Below are positions 20,886 to 31,100 of a stretch of 64,000 bases of DNA, piece by piece. The translations under genes were made by a program, and so were the position numbers. The DNA is taken from the NCBI GenBank assembly GCA_032622095.1, contig CP136066.1:50504911-50568910 (forward strand). Direction: 5' to 3'. Source of the stretch: Siphonodentalium dalli. Taxonomy: Eukaryota > Mollusca > Scaphopoda > Gadilida > Siphonodentaliidae. Under the pieces are notes generated by a model. That model made no database searches and was not told the DNA's origin. It worked only from the letters and a program-made list of their open reading frames with translations. The stretch's first letter is position 1. Every line of letters begins with the position of its first letter.

Positions 20886-22035
20886 GGGGGGGCGGACAAA
20901 AACTGCAGACACAGGGTGGAAACAACTGTTTTCTTCGGTTTGGGTACCCCCCCCCCCCCCAAACAGCAAAAAATGCAGTTTTTTTCCACTGACCATTTGC
21001 CCCCCCCCCCCAGAAAAATCAAATCTACCCCAGCGGACAACAACTCGGTTTGACCGGAAACCGAAAAAAACACCGGAGCATACAATTCACGAGAAGTTGC
21101 TTGGTAACTTAGTTTAGATTATTATGACTAAAATGGTCATTGTCTACCAGTAGAACGCAGATTTGTACCTCGTGATGTCATGACATGTACAAACATGTAT
21201 ATTGGTGATCGCAATTCTATGTATGCACTTTAAAAAATGACAACTAGTCATTACCTCGACTTTGAAAAAGATGCAAATGAGATGAGTGAGATACCAGCAT
21301 ATAACTGTTTTCTGATACCATTGGAGGAGAAATTGTTTAATACATGGGATAGTTCTCCAGTACAAAATTGCCAGATAAGCGATCGCAGGGTAGAATTCTA
21401 TAGATTATTATGACTAAATTGGTCATTGTCTACCAGTAGAACGCAGATTTGTACCTCGTGATGTCATGACATGTACAAACATGTATATTGGTGATCGCAA
21501 TTCTATGTATGCACTTTAAAAAATTACAACTAGTCATTACCTCGACTTTGAAAAAGATGCAAATGAGATGAGTGAGATACCAGCATATAACTGTTTTCTG
21601 ATACCATTGGAGGAGAAATTGTTTAATACATGGGATAGTTCTCCAGTTAAAATTTGCCAGATAAGCGATCGCAGGGTAGAATTCTGCATTCGACTGGTAG
21701 ACACTGACATAGTCGGCATTATTAAGAGGGTTAATGGGGTCAATATCACATGTAAACCAAGACAGTGGTTATCCAAAATTGTTTTATGTGGATTGTACTA
21801 CTCATGTATATATGATTTGGTTATTAAGCCAATTTAAGGTTAATCCATATTCTATAAAATGAGAGAAAATTGAAGTTGTGAGTCTGAAAATACATATTTG
21901 GAAAAAAATTACATGCAACTTATTTCCGACAACCCCCCCCCCTAAATGAATAAGGAAATAATGTACGTGTAAATTTGTTACGCCTATGTACCCCCCACCC
22001 CCGGTACGTTGTGTCCCGCCCCCCCCCCCCCTCCC
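20886..22035 (-). repeat. Cluster of homopolymer C/G tracts
   Basis: G8 at 20886, C14-15 at 20946-20960, C12 at 21001-21012, C10 at 21932-21941, and C-rich runs at 21991-22037 lie within 1.15 kb. The minus strand thus has several long G-runs able to form G-quadruplexes. Tract lengths may be unstable or mis-sequenced. Confidence 0.8.
21116..21684 (+). repeat. Recent tandem duplication, period 286 bp, two copies
   Basis: 21116-21401 repeats at 21402-21684 nearly identically, starting AGATTATTATGACTAAA and ending GCAGGGTAGAATTCT. Only a handful of substitutions (for example AAATGG against AATTGG; CAGTACAAAATTGCC against CAGTTAAAATTTGCC). Confidence 0.9.
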
Positions 22036-23293
22036 CCTGATTCCAGGTAATACAACTTGTCTCTGTGTAATCACATGTATAGCTCAATACTTGGGAATAT
22101 TCTGACACCTCTGTTGTTCCAATTCCCATAGCATGGTGGCTCTAAATGGCCATTGAGGAAAGGCATAGCATGAGTTTTTTCTGGTTCTATTCATAATAGG
22201 GTGAGGGTATGGTTTATAAAGTCAGAACCGGTCAATGTCTCCCACCAAATATCAGAACTGTACAATGTAACCACACATGTAGAGAAACACACACCACTCA
22301 AATTACAAAAACTTCTGACAATTGTATTAGGAATTCTGAGGAAGCGGTCAGATTCAAATGTAGCAGTGCCATAATGTAGCAGTTCTGTAGCATACATTTA
22401 TGGCAATATATTCGTGCGTAGTGTTTTACTCCATACATTGGTAAATACAACCACACGACCGCTCCGTGCGATACACGTGTTCATTGTACCTACATGACAT
22501 GTATATATATCATAAAAATCCTAACACCAGTCAAAAGCTGCAAATAAATTGCCTTATTTGGAACGAACGCGCAGATATGTGATTTTCGGAGAGTAGTGAC
22601 ATGCCATTAAATTAGTCATATGTGATCATAAAACAAAAAATTGAATAGTATAAAATCTACTTTATGCGACTCATCGTCTATATACTTTTCGGCGCGGTGA
22701 TTGTAATCTTCGCGTGTTGCATTGTTCCTTAACACAACGCATTTAACGTAAACACGTTGCGTTGACGTTATGACCGCGTTGTTAACGCCTGGGGACCGCG
22801 TTAAATAGGACACTTATTTTGAGAAGATCTGTGCATCTGTATCTGTATGTATCTCAGCGCAGGAGCCTTGCGACTGTAGGTGCATGTGGCGTCAAAGTGA
22901 CAGTTCTGATAAATTGGTTGAATTCATTGGGAGGAACTTCAACAAGAAAACAGTATTTGTGAATAACTTCATTTTTATTTTTCTATTAGATCACCTATTT
23001 TGGCACCAGGAAACACTTTTATAGAATTTCGGTTTAATGTCTTTCAAATCGTTTGGAATTTTCGGGATTTCGCTAAAATCATCAGATTTATTGCATTTTA
23101 TTGTCTCATAAAGTTCACCAACAGATGTTCCTTCGGTTAATCCTCCATATACACTCCACTGCAGGATAACTGTGATCCCTGTCGTAATGCACACAGAAAA
23201 CAAACTCATTTTCCCATTTTAATCAGTCCAAAATTGATGAAAAATAGACAAACGATAACATTGGAGCACATGCTTTTGACACCGGAAGTAAAT

Positions 23294-23350
23294 ATAACCG
23301 GTGCTTTTAAAAATGTGACCGGTGCTCTTAAAAATGTGACTGGTGATCCA
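23294..23350 (+). repeat. Short tandem repeat, about 23 bp x 2.5
   Basis: ACCGGTGCTTTTAAAAATGTG, ACCGGTGCTCTTAAAAATGTG and ACTGGTGATCC follow one another. Confidence 0.8.
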
Positions 23351-23479
23351 AAAATAAGTCCCTATCACTAGCGTATGGAGGGGACTTTTTTTTCTTTTTT
23401 AAATTGCGATAAATAATTTTGATGCGGCGGACTTTTAGTGATGCGGGCGGGGCCCATGAACACAGACTTTAATTTGTAA

Positions 23480-24060
23480 TGGCCTCTTAAAGGTATATAG
23501 CTTTATTGAACACATATTCCCAATAAAGGATAGAAACCCACATAATGCCTAAATTTCAAATGTACGATTTTTGGGTTCGACTTGCAAAAATCTGTTTTCT
23601 CAACATATTCATAGTGGCTTGACCGATTTTGTTCAAATTTAGTGTGCACGTGCCTTGGGTGACTGGTATTCGGATTTGTTAAAATTATGTCAATATGTCG
23701 ATAAGAGGCCACATAAAGGGGTGTATTTCGGTACAACTATAAAAAATAAAATTCTCACAAACCACTGGGTGAAATTCTTTCAAACTTGGTCTGTAGCTTG
23801 ATTATTGCAACGCATAGTTTCAGATTTGTCCAAGGTGTCATGCTTGACTGATCTTAAAGGGCCACAGGGCTCTCTGAAAATAGGGTTTTTGGGTTCGACT
23901 TGGAAAAATCTGTTTTCTCAAGAAATACATGGTGGAATTCTTCCAAATTTGGTTTGGACAACTAGTATCAGATTTGTTTACCATTATTTTTTTCTGGGCT
24001 TTTCAGCTCATTTCTCAACAAACAAAAAAATTAATTTAATTAATTTGGTTTTATATCTTG
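23480..24060 (+). repeat. Dispersed repeat I, diverged tandem array
   Basis: About four diverged units of roughly 150 bp, marked by GGTTCGACTTG-AAAAATCTG, TTTTCTCAA, GTGGAATTCTTCCAAATTTGG and TCAGATTTGTT. Similar to the inverted copy at 20625. Confidence 0.6.
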
Positions 24061-25131
24061 GCTTTTCAGATCATTTCTCGAAAAAAAAAATTCTGACCCA
24101 TTGATAACAAATATGTTTTTCTTCAACGCCACAGCAGTCAAGTGGGATCAAATTTGATCTGCAATATCTATGGGGGAGTAGAACTTCTGTTGAAACCACC
24201 TCAACATTAATTAGACCCAAGGCCGTAACATTTAAACCCATTTGCTGACGCATCTTTTGAAAATATTGTGTGTCACTGTGGAACTGATATTTGTTGAAAA
24301 TGAGTGGTTTGGTAACTTAATGTGCGCCAGAACCTCTGGTGACAAGCCTGTGACTAATATCGTTATGAAAGTGCTTGCTCGATAAATTCAGCCCCCAATC
24401 AAGTGACAATATATCACATTTTATCGTATAGTCTATATATTATATATCGTAAAGTTACTAAGGCTCGAATTAGTTTCTCCTCTCGAAAACAAGCATATAG
24501 CACTGACGCATGTCAGGTGATCGAGCGTCCCAGTCGCCCTGGCGGCTTTAGTTTGAAAATACTATTGGTGACATCACATAATATAGCTATAGTGTATATC
24601 ATATATATCAAATTATCTAATTAATAAAACACACTGATCATCAGACATGATTCCATTTCTATCCATGAAAACCGTTTTGCATTTGGGTTGTATTGGTATT
24701 TTATATATAAAAGCAGTTTAACAAGCTTAAGTTGCACAGGCACAACTTGTACATTCCAATTTATTTCATTAGAATCTAAAAGAAACCACATTTGGAAAGT
24801 GATGAACATCAATTTTCATATTCCAATAAGATGGGGTGTTAATTAATAATATTTACACTTCTACCTCCACTTCTGGTACCGAGATTGAATCAAGTCTTCT
24901 GTTTCGTCAGGAACTGATCAGCCGATGGAGCAACCGTAATGCGTAAAGTGTGAAAGAAGTGACACCTGCTTCACATGTGTAACGTAGGAATTACGTTAAT
25001 AACGCGCCTGTCCCTTTCAACATTCTATTTTTCACTAGAAAACGGTGCAAATCAGCTGTGCAAATCATTCATTTTATTCAATATTCGAAACCAATTTCCA
25101 TTGAATGTACTTTTTGGTGTGTAAATATAAA

Positions 25132-25262
25132 TAATGCTTCCTGTATTTCCATGCGTTATGAAATCAGGTTGGTCTGACAAAGTTATGTGAGGAGCGCTTC
25201 GGCGCTACACACTGCAACCTGCTTTCATACATCGATCATATCTAGAAATACAGGAAGCAAAC
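25132..25262. repeat. Inverted-repeat mini-element with TTCG hairpin
   Basis: TGCTTCCTGTATTTC at the left is matched by GAAATACAGGAAGCA at the right, and inside lie CAGGTT/AACCTG and a perfect hairpin AGCGC-TTCG-GCGCT (25193-25206). UUCG is an exceptionally stable RNA tetraloop. Confidence 0.65.
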
Positions 25263-25269
25263 TTTCAGT

Positions 25270-25890
25270 TCTTAATGAGTTTGATGGGCATTCATTTTTC
25301 CAATTATATGTTAATGGCCATTAACCATCATTTAGGGCCCTTAATTTGTTTATTACGAAGTTAATGGGCATTAAACACCAGCACTATTGAGGTGATAGCC
25401 ATTCATTTTTCAAAATGATTAGATAATGGCCATTAAACACCCAAATGCATATAAGTAATGGGCATTAACATATAATTAATGAGAAACAAGTTTTCAAATC
25501 ATACTTTAATGGCCATTAACCATCATGGGTACAACAGTTATGGGCAGTGGTGGGTATAAATTTCTCAAAATACTTAATTAATGGCCATTAAACACTCAAA
25601 TACATATAATAGATGGATAATAGCCATTAAAATATTAGAGACTATGGCCATTAAATTGTAGTCTTTACAAATTTTAAGGGCATCTAATGGGCATTAACAA
25701 TACATGGTTGATGATTAATGGGAAATAGGGCAGTATTGGCCATTAAAATAACAAAATGTAATGTTTTTTAATGGGTTCTGGGAAACCCATTATTTTTTTT
25801 GTTACGAGAATTAATGGCATAAAGTAATGGATTTATGATATTTAATGGGATTTTAATGGGATTTTAATGAGATTTTAATGGGTTGTGTGT
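25270..25890 (-). repeat. Right subterminal array of the CACTA-like element
   Basis: About 25 TTAATGGGCATTAA / TTAATGGCCATTAA motifs, ending in four steps of GATTTTAATGG before the terminus. Mirror counterpart of 19040-19590. Confidence 0.75.
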
Positions 25891-26191
25891 GCAGTAGTGA
25901 AAGCCGACATAATCAGGGATCAAATGGCCTACATAGCACTGTATGGTATCTATTAGTGTTATTTTACATGTAGCCGGCTGTAACAAAGCTTATTATATGG
26001 ATTTAGGTACCCAGTTCATACATCCGGTTGTTCCAAGAAATATTTTTAGCGGGCATTGCTCTGCTAGACTAAAGATTGTTTCATCGGTATGCCTTCTTCT
26101 TGTATGTTTGAATCCAAGGCTTGCGATAATTCCCCAAGATTTAGTTATCCTGCACAGTAGGGGAATATTTAATGGCACTCAGTGCTTTGAA

Positions 26192-26621
26192 CAAGCCTGC
26201 AAATAGTGTTTCTGTCATTTGCTGAATGAGGTTCAGAGAGGGTGAATTTAGTTATGATATCCCGCACAGTGGGCTAGCATCACCAAATTCACCCTCTGGA
26301 GACCTCATTCTGCTTAGGCCTCATCTTCTGGGAAGTATCTATAGTCTCAAATTAACATTGTTTTTAGTTTTCCCTTCTGGGAAGTTTCTATATACCCTAA
26401 TTTGCAGAAGATAAAATACACAATCGAGGTGCCCAATGGGTGAACATCACCAACTTCAACTGGGGAACTTCAAAACTGGGGAACTTCAAACTGATCTTAG
26501 GCCTTGCAGAATGAGGTTCAGGAAGGGTGAATTTGGTGATGCTAGATGCAGGATAGGGTCACTAAATTCACCCTATGGGGACCTCATTCTGCAAATGACA
26601 GACATGCTATTTGCAGGCTTG
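26192..26621. mobile_element. Family G MITE with perfect 8-bp duplication
   Basis: Ends CAAGCCTGCAAATAGTG and CTATTTGCAGGCTTG, flanked on both sides by GCTTTGAA (26184-26191, 26622-26629). First hairpin 26220-26313; shortened centre; second hairpin 26507-26592. The perfect duplication marks a relatively young insertion. Confidence 0.9.
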
Positions 26622-26629
26622 GCTTTGAA

Positions 26630-27237
26630 TGAAAATTGTGGGAGTTTGGGAGGTATGATAGCTAGATGGGATATAATTATCTCTGCTAACAAACAGGTAT
26701 GATTTATCCCTTGAAGTTGTTTGATTGCCTCTGTAATGCTACAATTGTGGTATAAACTAGTTCCATGCCAAGATTTGTTGCAAGGTCACTGGTATAAAAT
26801 CAGCTCATTTTGTTAATTTGTAGTTATGAAAATTTAAGCATGAAACAGAATACTTTATTTCATGACATAGCATAGTGTATAAAATATAAACATAGGCACA
26901 ATAAAAATAAGAAGTGAGATGTCATGTGGAGACAACATGACCTGCCCAGGTCATCTTCCTGTTGCTACCATGAATAACAGAGTTTGTTGGCTGATTCTCA
27001 GTTTATTTTTAAACCTGTTATATGACACATGTGAGGTGGATTAAGTTTGTTATAATCCTTGTTTATTACTAAAAACTAATAAAAGGACAAATTGATTTAG
27101 AAATCATCTCAGATTATAAGGTTGCAAAATCTTTAAGCCTCAAAGTATAAAGCCTGTATTTCCATGCTTTTATACGTTTTATTGATCAAAATGGTTTGAT
27201 GAATTCATGGAATACCTATATGTGTTATTAGACTTTA
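26630..27237. other. No recognisable feature
   Basis: AT-rich sequence upstream of the first talin coding exon, possibly 5' intron. No promoter motif or exon identified with confidence. Confidence 0.4.
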
Positions 27238-27313
27238 TATTATTCAGATAGACTGAATATTTATATTATTCAGATAAACTGAATAGTTATATTTTTCAGA
27301 TAGACTGAACATT
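27238..27313 (+). repeat. Tandem repeat, about 31 bp x 2.5
   Basis: Units TATTATTCAGATAGACTGAA, TATTATTCAGATAAACTGAA and TTTTTCAGATAGACTGAA follow one another. Confidence 0.8.
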
Positions 27314-27545
27314 TATGTCGTTCTACCATTGGCATATGTATATGGGAGTTTTATGGTACATGTAATATTATTTCCTAAAAGGAAACTTTTCATGGATATA
27401 ATGTGGATAGATGTTATTTTTATTATTTACATTGTTCCGTGCTTTTAATAATGTTGTCTGAGTTATTACAAAAAGGCGATTGTTTCAATATTTATTTGCA
27501 ATAATATATTCACCCATGGATAGGATGTCATATATGACGTTCTCA
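27310..27545 (+). repeat. Dispersed repeat N, copy 1
   Basis: Shares ATTTATGTCGTT, CCTAAAAGGAAAC, GTGCTTTTAATAATGTTG and TTGCAATAATATATTCACCC with 37899-38130. Confidence 0.6.
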
Positions 27546-27640
27546 CCTGTCAAAGGGATTTTGTGACTAAATTGGCAATAACTTTCAGCTGGAAAAGTAC
27601 ATGTAGTTAAGCTATCAGAATTGGTATACTATTTTAAGCC

Positions 27641-27658
27641 CCCCCCCCCCCCCCCCCT
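27641..27658 (+). repeat. Poly-C tract
   Basis: An uninterrupted run of about 18 C residues just upstream of the first talin coding exon. Confidence 0.8.
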
Positions 27659-27844
27659 GTGCCCCCATTTGTGAAGGGCTGCTGCTCCTGTGCCCCTGGC
27701 ACATTTTTGGCCTGTACAACCCATTGTTCTCTGCCTGCAGGGTCTAAAGAAATAGGCTAGATTTCCTGTACTATATTTATGAATGCTGTAATTTGTGCAA
27801 GTATCTAGTTATCATATTCTCAACGTACTTTACTCTATTTCTAG

Positions 27845-27966
27845 GTCCAGAATCGTGACGTCTGCGGAGACGCTAGTAGTCGATCCCTTATTAACGAGAA
27901 AGAACAGAAAGGTTGATTAAAGAAGGGGAAGTACAGGGGAGGCAACCCCAATAAAGAATCCCCAGG
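27845..27966 (+). other. TLN: Talin 5' UTR part of first coding exon
   Basis: A pyrimidine-rich stretch ending TTTCTAG at 27844 is a good splice acceptor, so this UTR begins as an internal exon and a non-coding first exon with the promoter must lie upstream. An in-frame TAA at 27952-27954 rules out extending the protein. The start context has A at -3 and G at +4, a strong Kozak arrangement. I could not locate the upstream exon. Confidence 0.75.
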
Positions 27967-28102
27967 ATGGCGCTCTCATTGAAGATAAGCATTGTGGGCA
28001 GCAATGTTATTAAAACAATGCAGTTCGAGCCCTCGATGATGGTGTACGATGGTTGTAAAGTCATAAGAGACAAAATACCAGAAGCAAGTCTTATAGGGAA
28101 CC
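27967..28102 (+). CDS. TLN: Talin exon 1 (residues 1-45): start of F0
   Basis: Starts MALSLKISIVGSNVIKTMQF and continues EPSMMVYDGCKVIRDKIPEA, matching the ubiquitin-like F0 domain of human talin. Compared with human there is no Val after the Met and two extra residues in the first loop. The donor is ACC|GTAAGT at 28103 and the exon ends in phase 1; its last C pairs with the next exon to make Pro46. An open frame runs on into the intron to 28473 but is unrelated to talin. Confidence 0.97.
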
Positions 28103-31100
28103 GTAAGTCATCTTCTTATTTTATCAAGCCTAAATTACTAATGACTATTTCAAACCAGTTGTTAATTCGCACATTTTATGGAGAATCAGAAAGAAATGTG
28201 AGATTTTTCATCATGATCACATTATTAATTATTGTTGAATTTCCAAACTTCTTTTATCGTACTTCCCTGTCAAAGCTTTTGACAATTTCAAAGTCGTTGT
28301 CTCTTTCTCAATATTTAGTTGGATTAAACAATTTAAAGTTTCCAGGACTAATTTATAAATATTTTCGTTCGATGAACCAATCAATAGTGAGACATTCTTT
28401 CTATGATAATTATAGAACGTGCTTGGTAAATATGACATGTCTTTGTTTGACAACAAGACACTTGAAAATTTAAATTTTCCTTTTTTTCTATCTATTTTTA
28501 CAGACTTTCGAAATTTACAGGTAAAAACACATGAATATTTTGTGTCATACATGTAGGTCATGTTCTGGTTATGGCATACTTCTCAGAGAGAAAATAAGTG
28601 CTTAGAGATGTGACTACATGAAAATAATGTTGTTTTAACTGCTAGCCAGAAAGAATATCTCTATAAGCTGTTCTGTATGCACATCCCTTTATTCTATTCT
28701 AAATCTGATTAGGATGGAACATTTCATATAAAATATTTAACCATTTTTCAGCAAACGACTATGGTCTATTCCTTTCCGACGAGGATCCGAAGAAAGGAGT
28801 CTGGCTTGAAGCTGGCCGATCACTGGAGTACTATCTACTAAGAAACGGGGTGAGTTTATTAGTTACTGTAATCTTACATACTTTACTGTGGTGTATATAG
28901 AGAACACAAGCTCATTCATTTGGATATTTTGACACAAACAAGCTTTAATATACCGTACTGACCTGCGTTTAGGCCCAGGGGGCCTTTGTTTTATTTGTTT
29001 TATTTGAGCTAAAAAATCCAAGTGGGCTTAAACTCGGATATGGCCCTTTGCAGACCAAAAATCCTAAGAAATCGGGACATTAAAACTTATGAAAGCCGAT
29101 CTAATGCCGATTATTTGGGAAATATACCCGGCTTCCAGATTAAGTTAAGGTAAGTATTTATAAGTTACTTTGAGAAATTAATTTTTTAATTAAATGTGAA
29201 TATTAAAATATTATAATAACACTTTAAGTCTTGTAGTTTTATTGCCCAAAAATTCCCATGTTAAAATGACACTATTATGTAAGCGGCAGTGTGGGTTATG
29301 GGTAAATCCCTTATCTTATAGTCTATAAGACGTCTATAGTTTATATCAATGTTCAGACTTAATCCGATTAGGAAAACAATAAACCCGGCGCTTTATTCGT
29401 GATCCATTGTCCATATAGAGGATGTTACAATAGCGACTAATTGCATGTTTAACAAAAGCCAGTGAGTGTAATTATTTAACAGTACTGACAAAAGGCTTGT
29501 ATTTCTGCTAAAACGTATAAAAAAAAGCACCATTCTCAACTCCTCGACCTGTGACCTCTGGGTGTGACGGAATCTGACGAGGTTTGCCGAATGAAAAAAG
29601 CACGTGTTTGAATATTTAGTGTTTTTAAAGCTTGTTTGTTTGTTAACCTTTGGTTCCCCCCCGAATATACCCCTGTGCATGGAATTTGGCCAAAATATAT
29701 GGGTGGGCTTAAACACGGGCATGGGCTTTGAACCGGGTCAGTACGGTAGTGTGTCTGACATTTGCAGAATGAGGTCTCCAAAGGGTGAATTTAGTGATGC
29801 TATCCTGCATGGCTGGCTAGCATCACCAAATTCACCCCCTGTGAACTTCGTCTGCTTAGGCCTCAACTGCTAAATGAGACCTAGGATCAGACAGAAGTTC
29901 CCCAGTTGAAGTTGGTGATGTTCACCCATTAGTCACCTCGATTACTGTCAATTATGCATTTATCTTCTGCAAATTAGGGGATATAGAAACTGAGCAGAAG
30001 GGAAAAATTAACTAAACACAATGTTAATTTGAGACTATAGACACTTCCCAGAAGATGATCCCAGAGGGTGAATTCAGTTATGTTAGCCGCTGTGCAGGAT
30101 AGCGTCACTAAATTCTCCCTCTTGGGACCTCATTCTGCAAATGTCAGACACACTATATTTGTTAGCGTTTGGTCATGGGAGGAGTAGTTCGAAGGAGGAT
30201 CCTCATCCCCACAATGAGCACCATGTGGCTACATTCAGGGAACATCTCAGAGGGCGACTTGGAAGACATCTTCTCCCTAAAATGTACCACTTCTCAGAGT
30301 CTTCTCCCTATTTTTGTTCCAGGGAGAAGTGAATTCTCTCTCCTATACCAGTATGCATATATCCCAACGGCATGTGTAATATATATGTATTGATTAAAAT
30401 GGTGTTCTTACTCTCTATAATACTTTTATAAATGGGCCAAGCCTTGAAATAGGGTGTCTGTCATTTGCAGAATGAGGTCCCCAGAGGGTGAATTTAGTGA
30501 GGTGTAAGCAGAATGAGGTCCCCAGAGGGTGAATTTGGTGATGCTAGCCCGCTATGTGGGGTAGCATCACTAAATTCACCCTCTGTGGACCTCATTCTGC
30601 AAATGACAGACACACTATTTCAAGGCTTGAAATGGGCTCTTGCTCTGCATAATACATTTTGAATCTTAGAAAGGAGATATTGGAGTGTACTTTGAACTTC
30701 ATCCATTGTTACATCTCCCTTATAACAGTCCACTTCAACCCTAATAACCTAACAGGGAGAAGCGATTTCTCCCACTGAGACACACTATAAACAGGCTTGT
30801 TATCGTTTGGTCATGGGAGGAGCAACGGAGGACCCCCGTCCCCACAATGAGCATAATGTCGCTACATTCTTAACTTAATTACTGTCAATTTAAATAAAAA
30901 AAAGAAATTACTGTCACTTATAATAAAAAAGAGTTTGATTTCCAGACGTCTGCTGGAATAATGAGATCGGAAGCTGTGGCTGATCTAACATGGGCGGAGT
31001 TAACAATAATGAGATTTATTGAATGCATGCCGTTAACCAAACCAATTACATTTCCTTTGATTTCTGCACAACAAGCAAAACATCAAACAAATACTAGATA

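Larger units (their letters stand above)
19026..25899. mobile_element. Candidate 6.9-kb CACTA-like transposon
   Basis: The left end CACTACTGCACAATAACCC and the inverted right end CACTACTGCACACACAACCC are followed in both arms by runs of CATTAAA. AAA sits on each side as a 3-bp duplication (19023-19025, 25900-25902). Terminal CACTA, 3-bp duplication and long subterminal arrays are the hallmarks of the CACTA/EnSpm class. No transposase is recognisable inside, only short frames, so it is probably non-autonomous or badly decayed, with several insertions of its own. Confidence 0.65.

Noticed and set aside
21568-21837. 89-codon frame in the 286-bp tandem duplication, and its minus-strand shadow
   Set aside because: Its first half lies in the duplicated unit and no known domain is visible; transposase motifs are absent.
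22991-23209. 72-codon minus-strand frame with a hydrophobic start
   Set aside because: It could be a small secreted-protein exon, but there is no homology, no second exon and it lies within a transposon; not enough support.
27967-28473. 168-codon open frame starting at the talin ATG
   Set aside because: Only the first 45 codons are talin. The rest reads through the intron after a consensus donor GTAAGT at 28103, and the F0 domain continues at 28752.
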